Source of the DNA: Pseudarthrobacter siccitolerans
GTDB lineage: Bacteria; Actinomycetota; Actinomycetes; Actinomycetales; Micrococcaceae
Reading direction: 5' to 3'
Assembly (NCBI RefSeq): GCF_030823375.1
Contig: NZ_JAUSXB010000001.1
Location: 2,790,001 to 2,854,000 of the forward strand
DNA: 64,000 bases
Shown here: piece by piece, positions 25,659 to 34,526 of the stretch
How the letters are laid out: each line of letters opens with the position of its first letter
How positions within the stretch are numbered: position 1 is the stretch's first letter
Position numbers and translations under genes: made by a program
Notes under the pieces: model-generated
Told to the model about the DNA's origin: nothing
Seen by the model: only the letters and a program-made list of their open reading frames with translations
The model's database searches: none

Positions 25659-27508
25659 CGCGATGCACCAGCCGTTTTGCTGAGCAGCAGGTCCTCATCC
25701 AGTCCTAGGGACAGGAGGTCAGCCATGTCTCCAGCCCGCCATTCGCGCAGGAGCCTGTGGAACGCAATGGGGCCGGGACTGTAGGAGGCGCCGGCGATGG
25801 AGCGGGTTCCTTCGCCGTTGTAGTAACCGGGGGTGCATTCGGCCTGGAAGGCTCGGTTGTCGATCGCAGTCTCATGTACAGTGCGCACCCAGGTGTCCTC
25901 CGCGGCAGCGGTGGGTTCGATGAAGCGTGCCCCGATGGCCCGGCCGCGTCCGATCACGGCTGCGATGTGTTCTGCCTGTTCGAGGAGGATGTGCGCAAAG
26001 TTGACCGAGTTTGCGTTCTGGATTCCGCTGAGGTGGAACAGGTTGGGGAAGCCGTGGGAGGAGAACCCGTGCAGCGTGCGCGGGCCACGGGACCAGGCTT
26101 CGAGCAAAGTTCGTCCGTCGCGGCCGGTGACCGGCAAGGTGCCGGACATGACCCCGGAGATGCCGACCTCGAATCCGGTGGCGAAGATGACGCAGTCCAC
26201 CTCGTATTCGGTGTCGCCAACGACGATAGACGTCTCGGTCATCCGGGTGATGCCGCCGGTGTCCGCGGTGTCGACGAGCGTGACGTTGGGGCGGTTGAAG
26301 GTTTGCAGGTAGGTGTCGCTGAAACCGGGGCGTTTGCACATGTAGCGGTACCAGGGCTTGAGCGCTTCCGCCGTTGCGGAATCCTCTACGATCCCGTCAA
26401 CCCGGGCGCGTAGGCGGTTCATCGTTAGGAAGTCGTCGATCTCGTCAAGCCGTTCCCGTTCCTCGGGCGGGAGCGTGGTGTCCACCGAGCCGGAGAGTAT
26501 TTTCCGCTGCAGGTTGGTGGTGGCCGTCCAGCCGTCTTGGACCAGGCTTTCAGTGACAGGTTCGCCGGCGAGGACGGCGAGGAAGTTCTCCATCCGTTCA
26601 CGCTGCCACCCGGGCTTCAGGCTCGCGGCCCATTCCGGATCGGTGGGACGGTTGTCCCGAACGTCGACGGTGGAGGGGGTGCGTTGAAAGACGATCAGTT
26701 CCTGTGTGTCGGCGCCCACGTGGGGGACTACCTGCAGGCCTGTGGCCCCGGTTCCCACGACGGCGACTCGTTTGTCAGCGAGGCCTGTCAGGTTGCCGTC
26801 GGGGGTTCCGCCGGTGTAGGCGTAGTCCCAGCGGCTGGTGTGGAAGGTGTGGCCGCGGAAGGTTTCGATGCCGGGGATTCCCGGGAGTTTCGGCTGCGTC
26901 AGGGTTCCGGAAGAAGTGGCCACGAACCGGGCGCGGAAGCGGTCGTTCCGGTCGGTTTCCACAATCCATTCGTTTGCCTCGTCATCCCAGTCGAGCCGGG
27001 TGGCGCGGGTCTGGAAGAGGACGTCCTGGTAGAGGTCGAAGCGCTTCGCAATGTTGATGGCGTGCTGGCGGATTTCCTCCCCGGGGGCGTAGCGCCATTT
27101 CGGGACGTAGCCGACCTCTTCAAGGAGCGGGAGGTAGACGTAGGATTCGATGTCGCAGTGGATGCCGGGGTAACGGTTCCAGTACCAGGTGCCGCCGACA
27201 TCGCCAGCCTCGTCCATCAGCCGAACCGAGGTCACACCCTGTTCGCGGAGGCGGGCGGCGGTGAGCAGGCCGCCGAAACCTGCGCCGATGACCAGCACTT
27301 CGACCCGGTCTGTTTTGGGTTCGCGTTCGGTCCGCGGCGTGTAGGGGTCTTTAGCGTAGTAGCCGAATTCGCCCGCAGCGTGGCGATATTGCTTGGCGCC
27401 GTCCGGGTGGATGCGCCGATCACGCTCGTGGCGGTATCTGGCACGCAAAGCTTTCACATGGATGTTTTCGGGGGAACCGGATGGAATCGGGCGCTGATCA
27501 AAAGTCAT
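25655..27508 (-). CDS. Flavin-containing Baeyer-Villiger monooxygenase
   Basis: A 617-residue NADPH/FAD enzyme inserting oxygen next to a carbonyl to give esters or lactones. It has an FAD-binding GAGFGG (residues 75-80), the BVMO fingerprint [12 protein letters not shown] (217-228, fitting FxGxxxHxxxW), and the NADPH-binding GTGATG (252-257). A ~65-residue N-terminal extension precedes the FAD fold, as in cyclohexanone- or phenylacetone-type relatives. It lies in an operon order MFS, SDR, BVMO, lipoprotein on the minus strand. This fits alcohol oxidation by the SDR, then ring or chain oxygenation. Substrate unknown; a terpenoid, steroid or cyclic ketone is plausible. Confidence 0.92.
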   Translation of the reverse strand: MTFDQRPIPSGSPENIHVKALRARYRHERDRRIHPDGAKQYRHAAGEFGYYAKDPYTPRTEREPKTDRVEVLVIGAGFGGLLTAARLREQGVTSVRLMDEAGDVGGTWYWNRYPGIHCDIESYVYLPLLEEVGYVPKWRYAPGEEIRQHAINIAKRFDLYQDVLFQTRATRLDWDDEANEWIVETDRNDRFRARFVATSSGTLTQPKLPGIPGIETFRGHTFHTSRWDYAYTGGTPDGNLTGLADKRVAVVGTGATGLQVVPHVGADTQELIVFQRTPSTVDVRDNRPTDPEWAASLKPGWQRERMENFLAVLAGEPVTESLVQDGWTATTNLQRKILSGSVDTTLPPEERERLDEIDDFLTMNRLRARVDGIVEDSATAEALKPWYRYMCKRPGFSDTYLQTFNRPNVTLVDTADTGGITRMTETSIVVGDTEYEVDCVIFATGFEVGISGVMSGTLPVTGRDGRTLLEAWSRGPRTLHGFSSHGFPNLFHLSGIQNANSVNFAHILLEQAEHIAAVIGRGRAIGARFIEPTAAAEDTWVRTVHETAIDNRAFQAECTPGYYNGEGTRSIAGASYSPGPIAFHRLLREWRAGDMADLLSLGLDEDLLLSKTAGASR

Positions 27509-27574
27509 AATGACGTGTTCCTGTGCAGATAAAAGGTTTGGAAAGGTGTCGCTGTTTACGGGACGGTTCGTCGG

Positions 27575-28579
27575 TTACTGGACGGACCAGCCGCCGTCTG
27601 AAGCCAGGATGATGCCGTTGACGTTCGCGGAGTCGTCACTGAGGAGCCAGGTTATGGAGGCGGCCATCTGGTCGGCGTCGACAACGGGCGGGATGAGCGC
27701 CATGAACGGGCTCAGGCGTTCCCGGGCGAACGGGGAGGACATCCTGCCTTCGATACCGGTCGCGGTGGGGCCGGGGGCGACGGCGTTAGTACGGATGCCG
27801 GAGGGTCCGTAGAAGAATGCTGAGCTTTTGGTGATGCCGACGACTGCGTGCTTGGAGGCGGTGTAGGCGGTCCCGGCGGCGTTGCCGCGGAGGGACGCTT
27901 CGGAGGCGACGTTGACGATTGCGCCACGGCCATGGGCGAGCATGGCAGGCAGGACTGCGCGGCTGAGCGCGAAGGTGCCGTCGACATTCACGGCGAAAAC
28001 CCGCTGCCAGAGTTCGTCCTCAGTCTCGTGCAGCGGCGTCATGCCGTCCATGATTCCCGCGACGTTGGCCAGGCCGTCCACGCGTCCACCAACGGCGGTG
28101 AGGATCGCGTCCCGTCCTTCTGCGGAGGTGATGTCCGCCTGTACGGTGACAACGGACCCGTCGGGAGACGCGGTGGCGAGATCGTCGAGGCGGTCGGATG
28201 CGACGTCGACGGCGATAACGCGGCCACCCTCGTTGATGATGCGGCGTGCGGTTGCGCGGCCAATGCCGGAACCCGCCCCGGAGACGATCACGGTTTTCCC
28301 GGAGAACCGCGCGTTCGCTGTCGGAGCGGAAGTTTCCTCGGTCTCCTCAGCCGGGATCACGCCGTCGTTCGCTTCTTTGACGAGCATGTCCACGAGTTCC
28401 TGGGGAAACCTACCTTGTCCGATTTCCACCAAGGCCCGGAGGCTGAGCTGGCGGGCCGGCCGCAGCTCTTCCTCCGTTTGTCCGCCACGGGCAAGTACTC
28501 CCCGGAGGATAGGGCCGCCCACACTGTGGTCCAGCCATTCCTGAATGGTGTTTTTTGAGGTGAGTGTTGATGTGCTCAT
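27575..28579 (-). CDS. SDR oxidoreductase with N-terminal helical extension
   Basis: A 334-residue protein whose residues ~92-334 form a classical short-chain dehydrogenase: NAD-binding SGAGSGIGRATA, NVAG, catalytic Ser in NVASEAS, YTASK with Tyr and Lys, and a C-terminal DGGWSVQ. The first ~80 residues (TIQEWLDHSVGGPILRGVLA, FPQELVDMLVKEANDGVIP) are an extra domain not normal for SDRs. Related sequence recurs as a stop-ended remnant at 30819-30900. It is next to a BVMO, so it probably makes the ketone from an alcohol. SD AAAGGACACC precedes the start. Confidence 0.9.
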   Translation of the reverse strand: MSTSTLTSKNTIQEWLDHSVGGPILRGVLARGGQTEEELRPARQLSLRALVEIGQGRFPQELVDMLVKEANDGVIPAEETEETSAPTANARFSGKTVIVSGAGSGIGRATARRIINEGGRVIAVDVASDRLDDLATASPDGSVVTVQADITSAEGRDAILTAVGGRVDGLANVAGIMDGMTPLHETEDELWQRVFAVNVDGTFALSRAVLPAMLAHGRGAIVNVASEASLRGNAAGTAYTASKHAVVGITKSSAFFYGPSGIRTNAVAPGPTATGIEGRMSSPFARERLSPFMALIPPVVDADQMAASITWLLSDDSANVNGIILASDGGWSVQ

Positions 28580-28692
28580 GGTGATGGTGTCCTTTGCGGG
28601 AGGCGGGTGTTGTTGTTACTTCAGCTTCACAGTTTGGGGGCTGCCGGTCGTCCGGCATGGGTAGGAGATTCCGTCTCCTTCATCTGTTGTAG

Positions 28693-30150
28693 TTACCGGG
28701 CCGTGAGGACGTCTTCGGGTAGAGCGGGTTCCTCCTCGGGGACGGCTTTAGGCCTTGGAATGAGGGTGGCCAGGACGGCGCAGAGGATGGCCGCGGCAAG
28801 CCCATAGAGAAGGGCGAGTTCGAAGCCCGACCCGGAGGGAACCGAGCCCATTGCAGTCTTGTTGGCAGGGTTCGCCATCACTGCGGCGATCACAGCTGCG
28901 GCGATACTGGTCCCGAGCCCACGCATCAGGGTGTTCAGGCCGTTTGCGGCGCCTGTCTCATGGATGGGGACTGCCTGCATGATGAGGGTGGGCATGGCTG
29001 CGTAACCGAGGCCGATGCCGACACCGATGACGGTGTTGATACTGAGGACCAGCCACATGTTCAGGTCAAGCAGGACGGCCGCGAGGTAGGCGGCGGAGAT
29101 GATGACGGCCCCAGCGACCAACAGTGGTTTCGGTCCGACGCGGCGCTCGAGGCGGCCGGCAACGGGGGACATTGCGAGCATGGCAAGGCCGGACGGCATG
29201 AGGATCAGGCTCGCGCTGAGCAGAGTAAGGCCGAGTCCGCCGGTCGACTCCGGCATCTGGAGCAATTGAGGGAAGACAATGCTGGAGGAGAACAGGGCGA
29301 AGCCCATAGCGATCGATGCGAGGTTGGTCATCAGGACTGGCCCCCGGGCGCCGACCCGCAGATCAACAAGGGGGTTGGTTTGGCGCAGCTCGTACCACCC
29401 CCACGCGATGAGCCCGATGACGCCGACACTCAGCCACGTAAGGGTTGGCACGCTGGTCCAGCCCCACTCGTTGCCCCGTGACACGGCCAGCAGCAAGCCG
29501 GCAAGGCCGATCGCGAGTCCGATGGCACCGACGAGATCGAAGCGGCCATGAAGGTTGCCATTGCCGGCAGGGACGACAAGAAGGTAGAGGCTCAGGGCAA
29601 GTGCTCCCAGACAGGCTGCGACCCAGAAGAGGATGTGCCAGTCGAAGTGTTCTGTTACCAGTGCGCTGATCGGGAGTCCCAGGGCCCCGCCGACCCCGAG
29701 GGTTGCGCTCACCAGTGCGATCGCCGAACCGAGGCGCACCTTTGGCAGGGTGTCCCGGAGGATCGAGATGCCCAACGGGATCACGCCCATTCCCGTGCCC
29801 TGCAGGCCGCGGCCGATGATCAGCGGGACGACGGTGGGGGAGAGCGCGGAAATGACCGATCCGGTGATGAGAACGGAAAGCAGCACGACGGCGACGCGGC
29901 GCTTGCCGTACATGTCGCCGAGCTTTCCCGATACAGGAGTGCAGATGGCGGACACCAGAAGCGTGACCGTGATGACCCAGGCAGTGTCATCCCGGCTGGC
30001 GTTGAGCAGTTCAGGAAGCTTGGCCTGGATGGGAATGAGGATGGTCTGCATGAACGAAGCACTCATCCCCGCGAAGGCCAGCACAGCGATGACAAGGTTC
30101 GGCCGTGCAGCCTTACGGACGGCGGGCGGCTCGATAGTAGCTGTGGCCAT
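28693..30150 (-). CDS. MFS transporter, DHA2-type
   Basis: A 485-residue membrane protein of the 14-spanner drug:H+ antiporter-2 style. Motif A-like GKLGDMYGKRR occurs near residue 75, then RGLQGTGMGVIPLGISILRD, and regularly spaced hydrophobic spans follow to the Ala-rich C-terminus. It starts an operon with SDR and BVMO genes and is divergent from a TetR gene, a common arrangement for export of the inducing compound or its products. A 113-nt gap with a small GGAGA/TCTCC hairpin separates it from the SDR gene. Confidence 0.9.
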   Translation of the reverse strand: MATATIEPPAVRKAARPNLVIAVLAFAGMSASFMQTILIPIQAKLPELLNASRDDTAWVITVTLLVSAICTPVSGKLGDMYGKRRVAVVLLSVLITGSVISALSPTVVPLIIGRGLQGTGMGVIPLGISILRDTLPKVRLGSAIALVSATLGVGGALGLPISALVTEHFDWHILFWVAACLGALALSLYLLVVPAGNGNLHGRFDLVGAIGLAIGLAGLLLAVSRGNEWGWTSVPTLTWLSVGVIGLIAWGWYELRQTNPLVDLRVGARGPVLMTNLASIAMGFALFSSSIVFPQLLQMPESTGGLGLTLLSASLILMPSGLAMLAMSPVAGRLERRVGPKPLLVAGAVIISAAYLAAVLLDLNMWLVLSINTVIGVGIGLGYAAMPTLIMQAVPIHETGAANGLNTLMRGLGTSIAAAVIAAVMANPANKTAMGSVPSGSGFELALLYGLAAAILCAVLATLIPRPKAVPEEEPALPEDVLTAR

Positions 30151-30178
30151 GGGGCTCCCTAAGGTGACGAAAGAAACT

Positions 30179-30210
30179 GAGATGCAGACTCTTTAGTGAT
30201 ACTGCGTCTC
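30179..30210. promoter_or_regulatory. Candidate TetR operator between MFS and TetR
   Basis: GAGATGCAG and CTGCGTCTC form an inverted repeat matching at 8 of 9 positions around a 14-nt centre. It is in the 84-bp divergent gap, 25 nt before the TetR start and 29 nt before the MFS start. Size and site suit a TetR dimer pair repressing both directions. Confidence 0.55.
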
Positions 30211-30234
30211 GCACTTTATACTAGGACCGTGAAG

Positions 30235-30822
30235 ATGGGAATACGGGAGAGAACCCGCGAGCTGGTCAAGGCGGAACTGGCGACGGCCATACTCGCGGTG
30301 TTCATCGAACGCGGGTATGCGGCAGTGACGGTCGATGATGCCGCCCGGGCGGTAGGGATCTCGCGTGCTACGTTCTTCCGTTACTTCGGCAGCAAGGAAG
30401 ATGTGGTTGTCGCATCGGTCGAAAGCGCCAAGATTGACTATCTGGCAGGCATCGAGGCGATGCCGGCGGGGCAGCGTTCCAGCGGTTGGGGACTCCTACG
30501 CGCCGCGATCGAACCTGTCGTGCAGGCTGCCACTCAAGAGCCTGAAAGCCTACGCGCTAGGCTCCGGCTGATTGCCAGTGAACCCGCTCTGAAATCGCGG
30601 CTTCGGGAGCGACGGGCAGCGAATACGGACGCCCTTTCCGCCGCCCTTTCTAAACACATGGACGATGACCTTTCGGCCCGCGTGCTGGCCACTGCCGGCC
30701 TCGCCGCCGTCGATATCGCCTGGGAGGAATGGACACCCCGGGAAGACGCTGACTTCCGCACGATCGTCAACAACATCTTCGAGCGGCTTGAAACGGCCTG
30801 CCAGGACCATCAAAAGCGCTAA
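30235..30822 (+). CDS. TetR family regulator
   Basis: A 195-residue TetR repressor; HTH at about residues 15-50 (ILAVFIERGYAAVTVDDAAR, AVGISRATFFRYFGSKEDVV). The C-terminal ligand domain is helical. ATG 30235 has AGGA 8 nt upstream; GTG 30229 is an alternative. Divergent from the MFS-SDR-BVMO operon with a palindrome between them, so it very likely represses that operon and itself. Ligand probably the operon substrate. Confidence 0.88.
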   Translation: MGIRERTRELVKAELATAILAVFIERGYAAVTVDDAARAVGISRATFFRYFGSKEDVVVASVESAKIDYLAGIEAMPAGQRSSGWGLLRAAIEPVVQAATQEPESLRARLRLIASEPALKSRLRERRAANTDALSAALSKHMDDDLSARVLATAGLAAVDIAWEEWTPREDADFRTIVNNIFERLETACQDHQKR

Positions 30823-30900
30823 ACGGGCTGGAGCAAGCTGTCACTGATCACGCCGGCGTTCGCTTCCTCCACAAGGGTGTCGACGAGTTCCGGGGAAACT
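30819..30900 (-). pseudogene. Remnant of the SDR-type extension domain
   Basis: The minus strand reads VSPELVDTLVEEANAGVISD and SLLQPV, then a stop. It closely parallels FPQELVDMLVKEANDGVIP in the extension of the SDR at 28.6 kb. Here the domain ends a protein, so its parent had it at the C-terminus. The rest is replaced by transposase sequence. Confidence 0.55.
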
Positions 30901-31290
30901 TACAAGAACGACGGGGCCCACGTGGAGCAAAAGAACTGGCACATTGTCCGCCAGACCGTCGGCTACCACCGTTACGACACCGCTGGCGAGTTGGAGCTGC
31001 TGAACCGGATCTGGGCACTACAGCGGCTGCTGACGAACCACTTCGGGGCGCAGCAGAAACTCGTTGCGAAAGTCCGGACCGGGGCGAAGATCAGCAAGAC
31101 TTACGACCGGCCCGCGACCCCGTTCCAACGCGTGCTGGCCGACACCGGCACCGTAGCCCGGGGAGTAAAGGGCCCCGGCTGAAACAGGAAAACAAACCCC
31201 TGAATCCGGCCGCCATCCAGCGCCAGGTTCAGGCCTTGTGCGCGGAGCTCCTGGCCGTGACGACAGCCAAACAAGGTCCGAAAGCCCAGC
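30898..31290 (+). pseudogene. Transposase/integrase C-terminal remnant
   Basis: The frame carries GAHVEQKNWHIVRQTVGYHR, a glutamate-bearing end of a DDE integrase core (VEQKNW), then QQKLVAKVRTGAKISKTYDR. After a frame change near 31170-31190 it continues LNPAAIQRQVQALCAELLAV. This is typical of Arthrobacter IS481-like or related DDE transposases. No N-terminal part and no inverted repeats are seen. From 31291 to 31468 I see nothing further of note. Confidence 0.7.
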
Positions 31291-31468
31291 CAACTATCCG
31301 GGCAAAATCAATGATTCCACGAACCAGCCCAGGCGGGCATCTTGACATGATTCCCCGGGGCCCATGTCGGCGAAGACCCATCCAGTTCTTGGCCTTCAAG
31401 TTGGCGCTTTTACGTTCTGGTCCAGCATGGTGCACGACTGAGACATGAATAGGGGAGTTTTGGTGCCT

Positions 31469-32503
31469 TCAGCTCTGGGCTGCTTGAGGAGATGGACCGC
31501 TAGATTTGCGAAGTACGAACTCGGTTTGGAGCATTCCGCTGGGGAGCGTGATCTCTTCAGAATTTTCCGCGGTCAATCGCCGAACTGCTTCTTCACCCAT
31601 CAGGGCGAGGGGTGTGCGTATCGTGGTGAGAGGTGGCGATGTGAAGCGTGAACCAAAAACGTCATCGAAGCCTATGATGCTTAGCTTGCCGGGGACGGGA
31701 ATCTTCTCGTCTTTGCAGGCAAGTAGGAGACCGATCGCCATGAGGTCGGTGTAGGCGATGACTCCAGTTGCGCCCGTATCCAGGACTTCAGCGAGTGCTT
31801 TGCGGCCGCCTTCCATGGTTGGTTCTGCAGGGCTTGTGGCCACGAGGGACATTCCGACCCGGGCTACTTCCTCCTGTAGCAGTTTTAACCGCTGGCGACT
31901 CATCCAAATGGCGGTGGGTCCCGGGAGGAAGGCCAAGGATGTATGACCGAGGCCGGCGAGGTGATTCACAGCTTCGCGAATTCCGGGCTGCAGTTGTGGT
32001 AGGACACAGGGTACGCCGTCCACATTCCGATTTACGAGGACTATGTTCTTCTGTTCACTCAGGTTACGAATTTGATCCTTATCCAACCTGGAGGACGCGA
32101 GGATGATGCCATCGACTGTGGGCAGTAATCTGTCAACTGTTTCCTGCTCAATAACGCTTGATCCTTGCGTCTCAGCCACGACCAGCGTTTGCCCTTCTAG
32201 GGCAGTTGTCCGTTCCGCTCCTCGCACCAGGTCAAAGAACACAGGATTGGTGATGTCGGACAATACGAGAGCAACCGTCCCGGTTCGGCCGGTCGTGACA
32301 AAACGAGCCATAGGGTTGATTTGATAGCCCAGGGATTCGGCTGCAGCGCGGACGGCCTTTTCTGTCGTTGGCCCCACACGGCCTGGTTTGTGAAGGGCGC
32401 GGGAGACTGTGGAAGGGCTGAACCCCGTCGTGCGGGCAATGTCGTAAATTGTCGCAGCTGGTTTGGCAGCTGTGGTGGAGGCAGACTCTTGCTCCGGGGA
32501 CAT
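31469..32503 (-). CDS. LacI family regulator 1
   Basis: A 344-residue LacI/GalR regulator with HTH TIYDIARTTGFSPSTVSRAL, hinge region GRTGTVALVLSDITNPVFF and effector-domain blocks SWMSRQRLK and IGFDDVFGSRFTSPPLTTIR. The start ATG 32503 gives exactly the same length as the divergent paralogue at 32801. Three close relatives occur in this window, two here and one frameshifted at 62 kb. The divergent gap holds a CAACCGGTTG palindrome at 32733. It is likely one of the repressors of the uronide regulon; the effector is unknown. Confidence 0.9.
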   Translation of the reverse strand: MSPEQESASTTAAKPAATIYDIARTTGFSPSTVSRALHKPGRVGPTTEKAVRAAAESLGYQINPMARFVTTGRTGTVALVLSDITNPVFFDLVRGAERTTALEGQTLVVAETQGSSVIEQETVDRLLPTVDGIILASSRLDKDQIRNLSEQKNIVLVNRNVDGVPCVLPQLQPGIREAVNHLAGLGHTSLAFLPGPTAIWMSRQRLKLLQEEVARVGMSLVATSPAEPTMEGGRKALAEVLDTGATGVIAYTDLMAIGLLLACKDEKIPVPGKLSIIGFDDVFGSRFTSPPLTTIRTPLALMGEEAVRRLTAENSEEITLPSGMLQTEFVLRKSSGPSPQAAQS

Positions 32504-32732
32504 GGCTTCACGTATCCCGAGGGTGGTGGGCGTAGAACATACCCTCATGATTCCACAAGAGAAGCTGCCCACGGCCACATCGAGTCAGGAATGGCGGCAA
32601 CCGGTATCAGACCAGCCGGGTTCCCGGGGCAATCCGGGTCCGCTCGCTGACAGCTCGGAAAGCAAACTAGGGTTGGTGTCCGTTATGGCACTGACGCCCC
32701 ACGCGCGGGCAAGCTGTAATTTTGAGATATTG

Positions 32733-32742
32733 CAACCGGTTG
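32733..32742. promoter_or_regulatory. LacI-type operator, site 1
   Basis: Core CAACCGGTTG, a perfect 10-bp palindrome, in context TTGCAACCGGTTGAAAC, between the two divergent lacI genes and 59 nt before the second. It is one of ten related sites found between here and 62.5 kb. Confidence 0.75.
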
Positions 32743-32800
32743 AAACCATGTTTTCTTGCCCACGGCCTTAGTGTGGCTAGGGGATGACGAAGGGAAAGAA

Positions 32801-33835
32801 GTGAGCCAAGAGGACACGGGCGTAGAAGTCCTTCAGCCCGGTAGTCGAAAGCACCCGGTGACTATCTACGACATCGCCAAGGAGGCCGGTGTCAGCCCTT
32901 CGACTGTATCCCGGGTGTTTAGCAGGCCCGAACGGGTCAGCGCGGCAACAGCAAAGCGCATACGCGATGCTGCTGCAGCATTGAATTTCCGTATCAATCC
33001 GCTGGCTCGGGCACTGCCGACTGGACGAACAGGGACCTTGGGACTGCTTTTGTCGGACATCACAAATCCGGTCTACTTTAACCTGGTCCGGGGAGCCGGG
33101 AGAGTTGCCTCGGCGGAGGGATATACCCTCGTCCTGGCAGAGTCGCAGGAAGTACCGGGTCTGGAGGCCCAGGCAGTTGAACGGCTTCTAAGCCTCGTTG
33201 ACGGTCTTGTGCTGGTTGGAGCGCGGTTGAAGGACGAAGATATTCTCCGGTTCGTCGAACGCAAACCTGTGGTGCTGGTCAACCGGACCATCGCATCGGT
33301 TCCTCATGTTGTCCCGGATATCACCCCAGGCATCAAAGCTGCCGTCAACCATCTCGTCAGCTACGGTCACCGGTCCGTCGCTTTTCTTTCGGGTCCAGCA
33401 ACATCCTGGATGAGTAAGTGGCGATGGGAAACCATTATGGACGAAGCGCTGCAGTGCGGGATGAGCGTCGTCGAGATCGGACCAAGCAGCCCGACTTTTG
33501 AAGGTGGGGCGGAGGGGCTCAGACGGGTTCGGGCCTCCGGCGTTACGGCAGTGCTTACCTTCAATGATGTGATGGCGATTGGTTTGCTGACAGCATGTGA
33601 GGATGCCGGCATCGCCGTGCCGGAGGAGCTTAGCATCGTCGGCTTCGATGATATTTTTGTCTCGGAGTTCACTGCGCCGTCCCTGACCTCTATTCGGACT
33701 CCACTGGGAGAGGCAGGGGAGAATGCCTTCCGGCGCCTCGTATCAACCTTGAAGGGGATCGATGAGGAGGTCCCGTCTGATCTTGCCACTGGCCTCATCA
33801 TTCGAAAGTCCACGGGGCCTTCTCGGCGGAATTAG
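32801..33835 (+). CDS. LacI family regulator 2
   Basis: A 344-residue paralogue of regulator 1 with HTH TIYDIAKEAGVSPSTVSRVF, GRTGTLGLLLSDITNPVYF, SWMSKWRWE and IGFDDIFVSEFTAPSLTSIR. I chose GTG 32801 because AGGGA lies 5 nt upstream and the length then equals that of regulator 1; the frame is open to 32756. A perfect operator palindrome is 59 nt upstream, consistent with autoregulation. The similarity of all three LacI proteins suggests they recognise the same or overlapping DNA sites. Confidence 0.92.
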   Translation: MSQEDTGVEVLQPGSRKHPVTIYDIAKEAGVSPSTVSRVFSRPERVSAATAKRIRDAAAALNFRINPLARALPTGRTGTLGLLLSDITNPVYFNLVRGAGRVASAEGYTLVLAESQEVPGLEAQAVERLLSLVDGLVLVGARLKDEDILRFVERKPVVLVNRTIASVPHVVPDITPGIKAAVNHLVSYGHRSVAFLSGPATSWMSKWRWETIMDEALQCGMSVVEIGPSSPTFEGGAEGLRRVRASGVTAVLTFNDVMAIGLLTACEDAGIAVPEELSIVGFDDIFVSEFTAPSLTSIRTPLGEAGENAFRRLVSTLKGIDEEVPSDLATGLIIRKSTGPSRRN

Positions 33836-34081
33836 AGGGCAACGTCGAAGGTGGTGCAGGGGCCCACTCAAAGCAAATTTCGGGTCCCGTGATCGACCGG
33901 GTCAGGGCCCCAAACGGCAGTGGTCAGGTGTGACATTCGAAGGAGCGCCACAACCAACTACCTCCCCTGGTGTGGGGGTGAGTTTGCTCCGCTCTAACGC
34001 TCGTCTGGATCCTCTGGCCGAAAGCCGTCCGCCGAAGCCAAGGAGTGGTTGGTGTCAGCGTCTCCCCCCGCATCAGGAGAA

Positions 34082-34507
34082 CTAGACCGCTGGCACCTCA
34101 CTGCGAAGTGCTTTCAAGACTGCGAGGCCGATCTCGGCGTCCTGGTCTGGGGTTCCTCCGGCGACGCCCAGACCTCCCAGATGACGCCCGTCGAATGTTA
34201 TGGGAAAGCCACCGCGGATATTTGTGAGCAGGTTGTCCGTGCCCATGGGAAGGGTGAGTGCAAAGTCTCCTTGCATCCACCCGCTGGGCCTCCTGGAGGA
34301 TGCCGCGGTGTTCGCCTTGCGCCGGGAAGTTTCGACACTGTGGGGCATGGAACCGTCTGCTCGACCGAAGGCGACAAGGCCCATCGTGGGATCAACGACG
34401 GTCACTGCGACCAGGACGCCGTGACGTTGCCCTTCTTCCAAGGCGAGGGAAACAGCGCGGGCGGCTGCTGGATAGCTCACTGCGAATGATTCAACGTAGT
34501 CTTGCAT
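34082..34507 (-). CDS. glcG: GlcG/HbpS family protein
   Basis: A 141-residue protein of the GlcG/HbpS (heme-degrading/DUF336) family: GVLVAVTVVDPTMGLVAFGR, SRRKANTAASSRRPSG, and the closing GGFPITFDGRHLGGLGVAGG with TPDQDAEIGLAVL. ATG 34507 has GGAGAA 5 nt upstream. It is the last gene of a long minus-strand operon behind malate synthase and glycolate oxidase homologues, as glcG is in the E. coli glc operon. Exact role of GlcG is not settled in the family; cofactor binding is suggested. Confidence 0.85.
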   Translation of the reverse strand: MQDYVESFAVSYPAAARAVSLALEEGQRHGVLVAVTVVDPTMGLVAFGRADGSMPHSVETSRRKANTAASSRRPSGWMQGDFALTLPMGTDNLLTNIRGGFPITFDGRHLGGLGVAGGTPDQDAEIGLAVLKALRSEVPAV

Positions 34508-34526
34508 GGTGTTCTCCTTGGCCAAA

